This document shows positions 17,032-26,537 of a stretch of 64,000 nucleotides of DNA, piece by piece (the stretch's first letter is position 1; every line of letters starts with the position of its first letter). The notes under the pieces were generated by a model, which made no database searches, had not been told where the DNA came from, and saw nothing but the letters and a program-made list of their open reading frames with translations. The stretch is from JAAUTT01 sp038213375 (lineage in GTDB: Bacteria; Bacteroidota; Bacteroidia; Bacteroidales; JAAUTT01), in NCBI GenBank assembly GCA_038213375.1, contig JBBQTB010000023.1, forward strand, positions 21,951 to 85,950. The letters run 5' to 3'. The position numbers were made by a program, and so were the translations under genes.

Positions 17032-18002
17032 TTGCAGATACCGCCGGACGAAGTTTTAAAAAATTACGTGTTAGCCTCACACACCAATGCAACTATGCTT
17101 GTGTTTATTGTGTTGACGATGGAAAAAAAGAACAAACGGTAAAAATTCCTGAAACCATCGAGCTGGGTACAAAGGATAAAATTATTCCATCGGTTGAATT
17201 GATTGAAATTATCCAAAAACTTCATTCCCAATTGAACCTCGAAGGGGTGCGACTTACCGGAGGTGAACCAATGTTACATCCACGAATCAGATCCATTGTA
17301 ACTGCCATCCGCGATATGGGTATTAAAAATATCGGGATGACCACCAATGGGCACTTTTTGCATGGAAGAGCCAAAGAACTTTTTGATGCTGGGTTGAAAT
17401 CGGTGAACATCTCACTGGATGCCATTTCACCGGAAATATTTGAACAGATGAGTCTTCGGCAAGGACTTATCAATGTTTTGAAAGCCATTGATGCATCATT
17501 AAACGCTGGATTGAATGTAAAACTTAATACGGTGGTAGTTGCAGGCAAAAATCACCTGGAAATTGTTCCATTGCTGAAGTTTGCGATTGACAAAGGCATT
17601 GTCATCCGGTTTTTGGAACTCATGCCCATGGGGCCATTACACAACAATCGTCATCAACTGTTTTTTCCTCGATCGAAAATGCTTGATCTCATTGGCTCAC
17701 AATATGCAATTGAAGAAATATCGCGCGAAAGGGGTTCAACCTCTGATTATTGGAATATCGATGGCAAAAAGGCATTTGGGATTATTGCAAATGATTCGTC
17801 ACCTTTTTGCAGTGATTGTAACCGTTTACGGCTCGACAGCTATGGAAACCTTTATGGATGTTTGAGCAGTCTTGTTCCAATTCCGGTAACGGCAGCAATT
17901 CAAGCAGAGGAATTAACATCGGCCCTTCAATTGGCCATTACACACAAACAACCTTCTCATTTTACAGGCAATTTAAGAACAATGCAATCAATAGGAGGAT
18001 AA
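17028..18002 (+). CDS. moaA: GTP 3',8-cyclase MoaA
   Basis: A 324-residue radical SAM enzyme that starts molybdopterin synthesis from GTP. The N-terminal cluster motif is CNYACVYC; LTGGEPMLHP follows; the C-terminal second cluster is carried by CSDCNRLRLDSYGNLYGC. The protein ends in GG, as MoaA must for activity. It overlaps the preceding gene by 4 bp and is followed after 2 bp by moaD. Confidence 0.95.
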   Translation: MIADTAGRSFKKLRVSLTHQCNYACVYCVDDGKKEQTVKIPETIELGTKDKIIPSVELIEIIQKLHSQLNLEGVRLTGGEPMLHPRIRSIVTAIRDMGIKNIGMTTNGHFLHGRAKELFDAGLKSVNISLDAISPEIFEQMSLRQGLINVLKAIDASLNAGLNVKLNTVVVAGKNHLEIVPLLKFAIDKGIVIRFLELMPMGPLHNNRHQLFFPRSKMLDLIGSQYAIEEISRERGSTSDYWNIDGKKAFGIIANDSSPFCSDCNRLRLDSYGNLYGCLSSLVPIPVTAAIQAEELTSALQLAITHKQPSHFTGNLRTMQSIGG

Positions 18003-18004
18003 AT

Positions 18005-18256
18005 ATGGATAACATAACCCTTAAAATAGTTTTTTTTGGTTCTTTGAAATCGTATTTTGGCAGCCAATTACAAATGAATGTAACAAAAGGATCAAATTTG
18101 GTTTTACTTGTCAAACAATTAGCAGATATGGTTCCGGACTCAATTCCCATGCTGGGTTCATGTAAGATTGCAGTTGACTCCGAATTGAAAAGTGAAGACT
18201 TTTCCATTGTTCAATCGCACGAAATAGCCATTTTACCTCCCTTTAGTGGAGGTTGA
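18005..18256 (+). CDS. moaD: Molybdopterin synthase small subunit MoaD
   Basis: An 83-residue ubiquitin-fold protein ending in PPFSGG, the C-terminal Gly-Gly that carries the thiocarboxylate. An AGGAGG Shine-Dalgarno sequence at the end of moaA lies about 6 bp before the ATG at 18005, so this start is preferred to an open frame that begins inside moaA. MoeB activates it and it donates sulfur to precursor Z with MoaE. Confidence 0.93.
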   Translation: MDNITLKIVFFGSLKSYFGSQLQMNVTKGSNLVLLVKQLADMVPDSIPMLGSCKIAVDSELKSEDFSIVQSHEIAILPPFSGG

Positions 18257-18266
18257 AAAATATACC

Positions 18267-18770
18267 ATGAATCAATCCATCCAGATATTAACCCATCTGC
18301 CAATCGATATCCCCGGGCTAATGGCATCTTTGAGGTCTCCAATTACCGGTGGCATTGTATTGTTTAGCGGAGAAGTCCGTAATATCAATAAAGGAAGGGA
18401 GGTAAGTTTTCTGGAATATGAAGCTTATGAATTGATGGCGCAGAAAAAAATAACGGAAATTGTAGAATATGCTATAAGAAAGTGGGAATTAAACACCGCG
18501 TTATGTGTGCATCGGCTTGGCAGACTGGAAATTTCTGATTGCGCGGTGCTCGTTTTAACTGCCTCAATGCATAGGGCTCAAGCCTATGATGCAAACCGGT
18601 TTATCATCGACATGGTGAAACGTGAAGTACCCATCTGGAAAAAAGAATATTATACCGATGGTTCCTTTGAATGGGGTAACAATATCGATTGCCAATGCAA
18701 TGTTACCGCAGAACAATCTATACATGCTCATTCTCTGCTTCCCACGCGAGAAGACCACCTTTTAAGTTAA
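18267..18770 (+). CDS. moaE: Molybdopterin synthase large subunit MoaE
   Basis: About 167 residues from the ATG at 18267. A GTG at 18246 overlapping moaD is a possible alternative start, but the protein from 18267 begins as the family does. GGIVLFSGEVRNINKG and the Lys-rich VPIWKKEYYTDGS, including the catalytic lysines, are intact. The C-terminus is 20-25 residues longer than usual and runs 53 bp into the convergent moeB gene. Confidence 0.92.
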   Translation: MNQSIQILTHLPIDIPGLMASLRSPITGGIVLFSGEVRNINKGREVSFLEYEAYELMAQKKITEIVEYAIRKWELNTALCVHRLGRLEISDCAVLVLTASMHRAQAYDANRFIIDMVKREVPIWKKEYYTDGSFEWGNNIDCQCNVTAEQSIHAHSLLPTREDHLLS

Positions 18771-19815
18771 ACACCCTGGTATCAACAAAGATGCCGGCTA
18801 TATACTTACAAGCTTTCATACTTCGAATCCCGCTCCGGCACATCACCACAATATCTTTTCCGGCTGATATTTCATTCATTCGCGCAGGGAGTTGCCCAAG
18901 TGGAATTAATTTTCCTCCAATATTGTAATGCCCGTATTCAAAGGGCTCCCTTACGTCGAGTAAAAAAATATCTTCCTTCAAGTATTCAACTCGATGTTTT
19001 AGCGCTGATACTGTTATTTCATCAATCATTCTTTCTGAATTTTCGATTGGTTTGTTCGAAGTAGAAAGGAAATCAGGCAAAGGTTGTTCGATAATAAATT
19101 CTTTTTTATCAAGGGTTAACAAATCTATCAACATCAATTTTCCGCTCATTACGGTACCAATACCTGTTAAAATTTTTACTGCTTCAGCAGCCTGAAGGAT
19201 TCCCAGGATGCCTGAAACAAATCCCAGGACTCCATTGGTGGAGCAATCCCGAACCAATGCCTGTGCTGGTTTTACAGGAAACATCTGTTGAAACGAAGAT
19301 CCATTCTGATAATTAAAAACGGTTAATTGTCCTTCGAATCCAAAGATGGCAGCAAAAACCATCGGTATATTCTTTTGTGCAGTGTATTCTCCAAGCAAAT
19401 AACGGGTGTCGAAATTATCGGTTGCATCAATTACCAAATCGGCGTTCTTGATCAATTCATCCGCATTTTGAATGGTAAGGTGATGAGCGACGGCGGTGAT
19501 GTTTATAAATGGGTTCATACCAGACAATCTCTTTGAGGCAGCGACCACCTTTTTTACTCCAATATCCTCATAGGAATAGAGTATCTGACGGTGAAGATTG
19601 TTTAATTGAACCACATCCCCATCGACGATGGTAATGTCGCCAACCCCGGCGCCTGCCAGATAAAGGAGCGCAGGACATCCTAAGCCACCCGCGCCAACCA
19701 CGAGAACCTTACTATTTTTTAACCTGATTTGTTCAATCGGGCCAAACTCAGGAAGTACAAGCTGTTTGCCATAATAAGCATTTTCTTCGGACGAAAGGAT
19801 AGAGTTTTTGGTCAA
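18718..19815 (-). CDS. moeB: MoeB/ThiF-type adenylyltransferase with C-terminal rhodanese
   Basis: A 365-residue E1-like enzyme that adenylates the MoaD C-terminus. The nucleotide-binding VLVVGAGGLGCPAL and DxDxVxxxNLxRQ-type motif (DGDVVQLNNLHRQ) are present. The C-terminal 100 residues form a rhodanese with CRSGIRS, the likely sulfur carrier. The CxxC pair that usually precedes the FP motif is absent (SSFQQMF), so the structural zinc site seems lost. DCSTNGVLG keeps the Cys region. It is convergent with moaE and overlaps it by 53 bp. Confidence 0.9.
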   Translation of the reverse strand: MTKNSILSSEENAYYGKQLVLPEFGPIEQIRLKNSKVLVVGAGGLGCPALLYLAGAGVGDITIVDGDVVQLNNLHRQILYSYEDIGVKKVVAASKRLSGMNPFINITAVAHHLTIQNADELIKNADLVIDATDNFDTRYLLGEYTAQKNIPMVFAAIFGFEGQLTVFNYQNGSSFQQMFPVKPAQALVRDCSTNGVLGFVSGILGILQAAEAVKILTGIGTVMSGKLMLIDLLTLDKKEFIIEQPLPDFLSTSNKPIENSERMIDEITVSALKHRVEYLKEDIFLLDVREPFEYGHYNIGGKLIPLGQLPARMNEISAGKDIVVMCRSGIRSMKACKYIAGIFVDTRVFNLKGGLLAWEAENEHV

Positions 19816-19859
19816 TTTATAATGGGTAAAAAATAATTTTCTTCAAAAAATTATAGTTA

Positions 19860-20447
19860 TTAATGAATTGCCATATTCAAAATAAGTTGAGCCGATTCAG
19901 GCAAATCGAGCTTTGGTATTATTGTTACCGCTTCCTGCGACATCTTCCTGATTGTTTTTTTCATGATGTCCATCACCTTTTCATTTTGATGTTTAGATGC
20001 GAATGGTTCCATATACCATTTCAAAAAAACGAGACATGCAATATCCATAATAATCTGAGCTTCGATATGCGATTTGTTGCCTTGGTTCTTTAGGGTATCT
20101 GATACCAATAAAATATCAGCTTCATTTATACCTGTTTCAGTGAGAATTAGGCTGGTAATATTTAATTGGTAATCCATTACCACACGCCTCCATTCGTGAT
20201 AACCTCTTCGATCGAAGGGGAAATCCGCACGTGGTATTCCCCATCGTTGTAAATGCTGACATTGCACCGCCAGTTTCAGAACATAGGTACTGCCGGGATT
20301 GAACAATTCCAATACCTGGACCATCCGCATGCTATAAAGTAATTCACAAGGAAGCTCAATTCCATTTTCGGTTACACTGGAAATATCTCCAGAGTGGGCA
20401 TTGTCGATTTTTCCCGAAGCTATTTTGTATTGTTCATCTGTTATCAT
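19860..20447 (-). CDS. DUF4202 protein
   Basis: A 195-residue soluble protein with the hallmark DUF4202 stretch LQRWGIPRADFPFDRRGYHEWR. This family is regularly found in nitrate/nitrite assimilation clusters but has no defined biochemical role. It is transcribed with moeB, 44 bp upstream of it, and diverges from nirB across a 358-bp regulatory region. Confidence 0.85.
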   Translation of the reverse strand: MITDEQYKIASGKIDNAHSGDISSVTENGIELPCELLYSMRMVQVLELFNPGSTYVLKLAVQCQHLQRWGIPRADFPFDRRGYHEWRRVVMDYQLNITSLILTETGINEADILLVSDTLKNQGNKSHIEAQIIMDIACLVFLKWYMEPFASKHQNEKVMDIMKKTIRKMSQEAVTIIPKLDLPESAQLILNMAIH

Positions 20448-20805
20448 CGTCCTATATATTCATTTTTAACATAAAGTCCCTGTTATATTTGTTTGTTCAA
20501 TGGCGCATTAAATATTTCTTATAAATAATCAGTGAATTTGCGCTCGCATCCTTTAAATAAAATGGGAGTGTTTTTCTTTCAATACTTCGGTAAATTCACA
20601 ATTCTTCTCAAAATTATCTAATTAAACCATACAATTAGAGAAATTAATAAATCAGTATATGAAATAATTATTAAATTATATATTATTCTAATATACCCCC
20701 TAATATTATATATGTAATGTTTATAAATATAGTATAAATAGATTTTGACCCCCCTAATTTTAGATTATATAATCATATATTTACATATAATTCAAACTTA
20801 GCATT
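20448..20805 (+). promoter_or_regulatory. Divergent promoter region of nirB and the DUF4202-moeB pair
   Basis: A 358-bp very AT-rich region with no gene. TATACCCCCT (20692-20701) and a C6 tract (20749-20754) lie 53 bp apart, start to start. They are the complement of the AGGGGGTATA and G6 tracts upstream of narK, at the same spacing and about 50 and 105 bp before the start codon. TATATTTG near 20485 resembles the Bacteroidota -7 box TAnnTTTG, but no clear -33 TTG accompanies it. Transcription start sites are not determinable. Confidence 0.5.
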
Positions 20806-23307
20806 ATGATAGGTCGAAAAAAAATGATTATCGTTGGCAATGGGATGACAAGTGTTAAGTTTTGCCAAAAGATTGAAGAAGCCGGGTTGCTCGATGCTTA
20901 TGAAGTATTGGTTATCGGCGAAGAAAAATACTTGGGTTACGACAGGGTTCATTTAACCGATTATTATACCGGCACATCCATAGAAACCCTAACCTTGGCT
21001 CCATCAGAATGGTATCGTAAGAACAATATACAGGTACTTTCGTCGAATCTTGTAACTGAAATCGATAAAGAATCGAAAGAAATCAAAACACAACATGGTG
21101 AGGTTAAGTCGTTTGATGTTCTGGTATTGGCAACCGGATCTTCCGCGTTTGTACCTCCAATTGCAGGAGCGGAGAAAACCGGCGTTTTCGTTTACCGGAC
21201 TTTTGAGGATCTCGATGCCATCAAATCCTATGTTAAAGATGCCCGAAAAGGAGTCGTTATTGGTGGTGGACTGTTAGGACTTGAAGCAGCCAAAGCCATC
21301 ATGGACGACCATGTGGAAGCCACAGTACTGGAACGAATGCCAGGACTTATGGGACGTCAGCTGGACGAAAAAGGAGCCGCCATGTTACAGGTAAAACTTG
21401 AGAAACAAGGACTGAAAGTGATTGCCAATGCCAATATCAGTGGGTTTGAAGGCAATGATAAGGTAACCGGAGTTAAATTTGCCGATGGGAATATACTGGA
21501 AACCAACATTGTTGTTATCTCGGCAGGTATCAAAGCAAGAGACGAACTAGCTCGAAAGGCCGGGCTGGAAGTCGGAAAAAATGGTGGGATCGTGGTTGAT
21601 GAAGGAATGCAAACTTCCGTTCCCGGCATTTATGCCATTGGAGAATGTGCCCTGGCTGCCGGCATGATTTGGGGTTTGGTAGCTCCCTGTTATCAGATGG
21701 CTGAGGTTTTGGCAGACCGGTTAAAAGGAGGTGAAAAATCCTTTACTGGAGCCGATATGTCAACCAAACTGAAACTAATCGGCATTGAGGTTGCCAGCTT
21801 TGGTGATGCGCTAGGTCAAACTCCCGGATCCATTCCTTTGATACTCGAAAACCGGCTTACAGGAACTTATAAACGTTTAAACCTTAGCGGAAACGGAAAG
21901 TATTTATTGGGTGGTATTCTGGTAGGCGACTCTTCCGACTATAATTTAATGCTTCAGGCTTATAAAAACAAAATAAAATTGCCAGATAATCCCGATTCCA
22001 TGCTTGTTGCACAGGGAAAGGGAGGTGGACTAGCCTTTGGAGTGCTTGATTTACCCGAAGATGCCACCATTTGCTCGTGCGAAAGTGTTTCGAAAGGGAA
22101 GATATGCCATGTAATTGAGACTTCAGGTATCGTGAATGTTTCAGATATAAAAAAATGCACCAAAGCTGGAACGGGTTGCGGTGGCTGTGTCCCCATGCTT
22201 GACGATTTACTTACGGCAACCCTTAAAAAACAAGGAAAAGAAGTGAAGAAAGTACTGTGCGAGCATTTTCAGTTTTCGAGACAGGAATTGTTCGATTTGA
22301 TTAAGATTGAAGGCATCACAAACTATAATTATCTATTGAAAATGCATGGAAAAGGTGCTGGCTGCGAGATTTGCAAACCAGTTGTTGCCTCCTTGTTAGC
22401 TAGCATATGGAATGACACAATTGTAAAGCATGATGTTATTCAGGATACCAACGATCGGTTTCTTGGTAACATCCAAAAGGGGGGTACCTATTCCGTGGTA
22501 CCCCGGATTCCCGGAGGTGAAATAACACCTCAGAAGCTGGAAGCTATCGGTAGAATCGGTAAAAAATATGATCTGTATTGCAAAATTACCGGTGGTCAAC
22601 GTATTGATTTATTTGGTGCACGTGTCGATCAATTGCCACAGATTTGGGAAGATTTAATTTCGGAAGGTTTCGAAAGCGGCCATGCATACGGAAAGGCATT
22701 GCGTACGGTAAAAAGTTGTGTAGGTTCTGCCTGGTGCCGTTTTGGATTGCACGACTCGGTAGGTCTTGCAATTGAAATCGAAAATCGTTATAAAGGCTTG
22801 CGTGCACCTCACAAAATTAAAGGTGGCGTCTCAGGATGCATTCGTGAATGCGCGGAAGCACGGGGCAAAGACTTTGGGATTATTGCTACGGATAAGGGCT
22901 GGAATCTTTATGTCTGTGGAAATGGGGGTGCGAATCCGGCTCATGCTGTTTTACTTGCCAGCGATATTGACAAAGAGACATGCATAAAATACCTTGACCG
23001 GTTTATGATGTATTACATCAAAACTGCCGGACCGTTGATTAGGACTTCAAAGTGGCTGAGTAACCTGGAAGGCGGTATCGAGCACTTGAAGGATGTGGTG
23101 ATTAATGATTCGCTGGGTATGGCTGAAGAATTTGAAAGAGATATGCAACATTTAGTGGATACCTATAGGTGCGAATGGAAGGAAGTAATAGAAAACCCGG
23201 AACTTCGCAAGAAATTTAAGCCTTTTGTCAATTCCGATAATCATGACAGTACCATTGAGTTTGTACCAATGCGCGATCAAAAAATGCCCTCTCCCTGGGT
23301 TAAATAA
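20806..23307 (+). CDS. nirB: Assimilatory nitrite reductase large subunit NirB
   Basis: An 833-residue NAD(P)H nitrite reductase. The N-terminus is an FAD/NAD module (IIVGNGMTSVKF, ATGSSAFVPP, GVVIGGGLLGLEA). BFD-like [2Fe-2S] domains follow (CSCES ... GTGCGGC, and a second less clear one with GAGCEICKP). The C-terminal sulfite/nitrite reductase fold carries the siroheme/[4Fe-4S] Cys at 638 and 644 (C-x5-C) and 678 and 682 (C-x3-C). It reduces nitrite to ammonium with six electrons. nirD follows after 17 bp, and the siroheme genes are further down the same strand. Confidence 0.95.
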   Translation: MIGRKKMIIVGNGMTSVKFCQKIEEAGLLDAYEVLVIGEEKYLGYDRVHLTDYYTGTSIETLTLAPSEWYRKNNIQVLSSNLVTEIDKESKEIKTQHGEVKSFDVLVLATGSSAFVPPIAGAEKTGVFVYRTFEDLDAIKSYVKDARKGVVIGGGLLGLEAAKAIMDDHVEATVLERMPGLMGRQLDEKGAAMLQVKLEKQGLKVIANANISGFEGNDKVTGVKFADGNILETNIVVISAGIKARDELARKAGLEVGKNGGIVVDEGMQTSVPGIYAIGECALAAGMIWGLVAPCYQMAEVLADRLKGGEKSFTGADMSTKLKLIGIEVASFGDALGQTPGSIPLILENRLTGTYKRLNLSGNGKYLLGGILVGDSSDYNLMLQAYKNKIKLPDNPDSMLVAQGKGGGLAFGVLDLPEDATICSCESVSKGKICHVIETSGIVNVSDIKKCTKAGTGCGGCVPMLDDLLTATLKKQGKEVKKVLCEHFQFSRQELFDLIKIEGITNYNYLLKMHGKGAGCEICKPVVASLLASIWNDTIVKHDVIQDTNDRFLGNIQKGGTYSVVPRIPGGEITPQKLEAIGRIGKKYDLYCKITGGQRIDLFGARVDQLPQIWEDLISEGFESGHAYGKALRTVKSCVGSAWCRFGLHDSVGLAIEIENRYKGLRAPHKIKGGVSGCIRECAEARGKDFGIIATDKGWNLYVCGNGGANPAHAVLLASDIDKETCIKYLDRFMMYYIKTAGPLIRTSKWLSNLEGGIEHLKDVVINDSLGMAEEFERDMQHLVDTYRCEWKEVIENPELRKKFKPFVNSDNHDSTIEFVPMRDQKMPSPWVK

Positions 23308-23324
23308 TTTTAAAAATTAAGAAT

Positions 23325-23702
23325 ATGGATACTTTATTGAATATTAAAACAGTACCGGATGTTAAAGTCTGGTATAAAGCCGCAAAAACAAGCGATTTTC
23401 CAGAAAATGGAGGTGCATGTGTTTTATATCACGGAAAACAGATTGCAGTTTTTAACTTTACCGTTCGAAACGAATGGTATGCAACCCAAAATATGTGTCC
23501 GCATCGTTACGAAATGGCACTCTCCCGTGGAATTATCGGCGACATTGCCGATGAGCCAAAGGTTGCTTGTCCGTTTCACAAAAAAAATTTTTCGCTTAAA
23601 TCTGGGCAATGCATGGGAGGCGATCCATATCAAATAGAAGTATATCCGGTAAAAGTTGAAGATGGTTATGTGTATATCGGAATCACATCCGATTTAATGT
23701 AA
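23325..23702 (+). CDS. nirD: Nitrite reductase small subunit NirD
   Basis: A 125-residue Rieske-like protein with both cluster motifs, CPHR (in QNMCPHRYE) and CPFHKKNFSL, so it probably keeps a real [2Fe-2S] Rieske centre; many NirD proteins have lost it. It partners NirB. Confidence 0.92.
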   Translation: MDTLLNIKTVPDVKVWYKAAKTSDFPENGGACVLYHGKQIAVFNFTVRNEWYATQNMCPHRYEMALSRGIIGDIADEPKVACPFHKKNFSLKSGQCMGGDPYQIEVYPVKVEDGYVYIGITSDLM

Positions 23703-23764
23703 AGGAATGATTTTCAATATAGTGGTGTTAACGGTGGATTAATTAAATTATTCATATTTTAACA

Positions 23765-24340
23765 ATGGAAGGATTAACGGGAATTTTGCTTTGTGGCGGT
23801 AAATCATTACGTATGGGAATAGATAAGGCACTTCTTGATTTGAAAAGTATGCCCATGGTTACCTATCCGTTGAAAATAATGCAGCAATTTTGTTCTGAGA
23901 TCCTGATCTCGGTAAATGACCGACGGCTCGATTTTCTTGGTTACCCTACTATTCGAGACGAAATTCAGGATATTGGGCCTATGGGAGGTTTACAAGCTTG
24001 TTTAAAGTATAGTACAAATAACCTAAATCTGGTGTTGGCTTGCGATATGCCCCTGATTAACGGTTTGCTGATGAAAAAAATGATTCGGGTTGCAGAGCAA
24101 TATGATGCCGTGGTTCCTATGTTGAATCATCGTGCTGAACCATTGTATGCATTATATAAAAAGAACATTCTGGAGGCAGTGGAAAAAAGCATTGGTCAAA
24201 ATGTGTACAGTTTGCAAAAACTTTTATCGGGACTAAATGTCTGTTATATAGAAACTGAAGATGATCAGGTAAATGAACTTGTAAATGTGAACACGCCTTC
24301 AGAAGTAGAAAATTATGAACGATTGTCCAGTCTATCCTAA
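23765..24340 (+). CDS. mobA: Molybdenum cofactor guanylyltransferase MobA
   Basis: A 191-residue nucleotidyltransferase with LLCGGKSLRMGIDKALLDL, DEIQDIGPMGGL and LACDMPLI motifs. It adds GMP to the molybdenum cofactor, giving the MGD form needed by the nitrate reductase. It overlaps the next gene by 26 bp. Confidence 0.93.
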   Translation: MEGLTGILLCGGKSLRMGIDKALLDLKSMPMVTYPLKIMQQFCSEILISVNDRRLDFLGYPTIRDEIQDIGPMGGLQACLKYSTNNLNLVLACDMPLINGLLMKKMIRVAEQYDAVVPMLNHRAEPLYALYKKNILEAVEKSIGQNVYSLQKLLSGLNVCYIETEDDQVNELVNVNTPSEVENYERLSSLS

Positions 24341-24863
24341 CCTTTTACTGGTTGCCGGAACAGGTAGAAATTCAGGAAAAACCAGCTTTGTCTGTCAGGC
24401 ATGTAATGAATGGGTCGCGTCAAACCCCCTTGTATGTATCAAAATATCAAACCACATTAATCTTCAAACTGGTACCAAACGCATTTTTCAAAATCCGGAA
24501 TATACCATTTATGAAGAAACACAGGCATCCTCCGATAAAGACACCTCAAGAATGCTGCAAGCAGGAGCCTCAAATGTTTACTTCATTGAGGCGGATCGCG
24601 AATATGTTTATTCTGCCTTCCAAAAATTATCCGAAATAATCCCGGCCAATGCAGCCATCATTTGCGAATCAGGTACATTGCGAAAGTATATCAAACCTTC
24701 CTTGTTTATCCTTGTTAATACCATAGGGACGATACCGAAGGATTCGGTAAAAGATATAATGCAAATGGCCGATAAAATATTTAATTTTGAATCCGGAAAT
24801 TTGCAAATACCATACAAATCTGTTGTTTTTATTGATCATCAATGGAAATTAAATCTCACATGA
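24315..24863 (+). CDS. MobB-like P-loop GTPase
   Basis: A 182-residue protein with an N-terminal P-loop GTGRNSGKTSF and a later Walker-B-like ICESGTLRKYI. Size, P-loop and position between mobA and moeA fit MobB, the GTP-binding partner of MobA, but the rest is divergent. It overlaps mobA by 26 bp and moeA by 22 bp. Confidence 0.72.
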   Translation: MNDCPVYPNLLLVAGTGRNSGKTSFVCQACNEWVASNPLVCIKISNHINLQTGTKRIFQNPEYTIYEETQASSDKDTSRMLQAGASNVYFIEADREYVYSAFQKLSEIIPANAAIICESGTLRKYIKPSLFILVNTIGTIPKDSVKDIMQMADKIFNFESGNLQIPYKSVVFIDHQWKLNLT

Positions 24864-26038
24864 TTCAGGTATATGAATGTCTACAGCTGATAAACGCTAT
24901 TGAATCGCTTGGCAAGACCGAAAGCGTATCGCTTAATGGCAGTTACGGAAGGGTGTTGGCTCAGGATGTTTTGGCAGACAACGACCAACCTCCTTTTGAT
25001 AAATCGGCAATGGACGGCTATGCCTGTGCACGAAAAGATTTGCCGGGCCCATTCATGCTGGCCGGCCTAATTGCAGCCGGCACATTCACCGATCGCATCC
25101 TTGAAACCGGAAGCTGTTTTCGCATATTTACAGGAGCTCCCGTACTTTCAGGTGCCGATTGTGTAATAATGCAGGAAGATATAATTGTGGATGACAATGG
25201 AAAGATATTATTTACCAAGAATAATACCAAAACCAACATTTGCTTTCAGGGAGAGGATATCAAGGCAGGCAAATTAGCAATCACTGCCGGTACGGTGATT
25301 CAGCCCCAACACATGGCGGTGATTGCAGGATTTGGAATAACTCAACCAGTGGTTGCGGTAAAACCAAAAGTAGCCATCGTTTGTTCAGGATCGGAACTGG
25401 TAGAACCTGGAGAGAAGCCTGGAAAAGCAATAATTAGAAACAGCAATGCATCCCAATTAATTGGCCAGATTACCTCCATTGGCGCCGAGCCGCACTATTT
25501 GGGAATTGTCGCTGATGATAAGGATTCCTTAACAAATTCCATCACCCAAAATGTAGGAAAGTACGATGTCATTATCATTACAGGAGGAGCCTCGGTTGGA
25601 GATTTTGATTTTATGCCAATAGTGCTTAACACTCTTGGCGCGACCATTCATTTTGCTTCTTTAAATATTCAACCCGGGAAACCGGTTCTGTTTGCAACAC
25701 TTGGGAAAACACATATCCTTGGTTTATCGGGTAATCCCGTTTCAAGCTTTTTACAATTCCTGATTGTTGCAAAACTTTTGATCCTTCGTTTGGCAGGATG
25801 CAAAGCTACTGCTTTAAAAATCGTTAAAACACCTTTGTCAGAAAGTATTAAACGCAAAAAGGGTACTCGGCAATTATATGTTCCGGTTACTTTTACGGAA
25901 TCAGGCTATGCAAAACCGGTGCCTTTCAACGGATCGGCTCATATTACTGCACTTTCTGGAATCGATGGGTTTGCAGTTATTAATGTTGGGATAAACGAAA
26001 TATTGGAAGGCCAGCTTGCCGATATATTGTTGTTATAA
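24842..26038 (+). CDS. moeA: Molybdopterin molybdenumtransferase MoeA
   Basis: A 398-residue protein with the MoeA signatures DKSAMDGYA, CSGSELVEPG, ITGGASVGDFD and LSGNPVSSF. It inserts molybdate into adenylated molybdopterin. The start at 24842 overlaps the MobB-like gene; a second ATG at 24860 (MIQVYE) is also possible. Confidence 0.94.
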   Translation: MEIKSHMIQVYECLQLINAIESLGKTESVSLNGSYGRVLAQDVLADNDQPPFDKSAMDGYACARKDLPGPFMLAGLIAAGTFTDRILETGSCFRIFTGAPVLSGADCVIMQEDIIVDDNGKILFTKNNTKTNICFQGEDIKAGKLAITAGTVIQPQHMAVIAGFGITQPVVAVKPKVAIVCSGSELVEPGEKPGKAIIRNSNASQLIGQITSIGAEPHYLGIVADDKDSLTNSITQNVGKYDVIIITGGASVGDFDFMPIVLNTLGATIHFASLNIQPGKPVLFATLGKTHILGLSGNPVSSFLQFLIVAKLLILRLAGCKATALKIVKTPLSESIKRKKGTRQLYVPVTFTESGYAKPVPFNGSAHITALSGIDGFAVINVGINEILEGQLADILLL

Positions 26039-26089
26039 GATTTAGTATGGAAGCAATAACCTATAAAATGGACGAAGAACCTTGAAAAT

Positions 26090-26536
26090 ATGCATAAACT
26101 TAGCCATATTAACCAACATGGAAAAGCAATAATGGTAGATGTAAGCTTAAAACCTGATCAGCAACGACTAGCTGAAGCCAAAGGGAAGATACAGCTTCAG
26201 GCCGGAACTCTGCAAGAAATAGTAGAAAACAATCTTAAAAAAGGAGATGTTCTTTCTGTTGCAAGGATTGCAGGAATTCAGGCCGCCAAATCCACATCGG
26301 AGTTGATTCCCCTGTGTCATAATTTATTACTTACCCAGGTAACTGTCAATTTTACAATACTAGTGGATGCGATTGAAGTGAGTTGTATCACAAAATGTAC
26401 GGGTCCGACTGGGGTGGAAATGGAAGCGCTTACCGGAGTATCAGTTGCCTTATTAACCATCTACGACATGTGCAAAGCGATAGATAAAATAATGATAATT
26501 AGCGATATTCGCCTTATTTCCAAAACAAAGGTATAA
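26090..26536 (+). CDS. moaC: Cyclic pyranopterin monophosphate synthase MoaC
   Basis: A 148-residue protein with the MoaC motifs LIPLCHNLLLTQV, KCTGPTGVEMEALTGVS and YDMCKAIDK. It completes the first step of molybdopterin synthesis together with MoaA, which here is encoded 8 kb upstream in the other half of the cluster. The next gene begins 1 bp after its stop. Confidence 0.95.
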   Translation: MHKLSHINQHGKAIMVDVSLKPDQQRLAEAKGKIQLQAGTLQEIVENNLKKGDVLSVARIAGIQAAKSTSELIPLCHNLLLTQVTVNFTILVDAIEVSCITKCTGPTGVEMEALTGVSVALLTIYDMCKAIDKIMIISDIRLISKTKV

Positions 26537-26537
26537 T

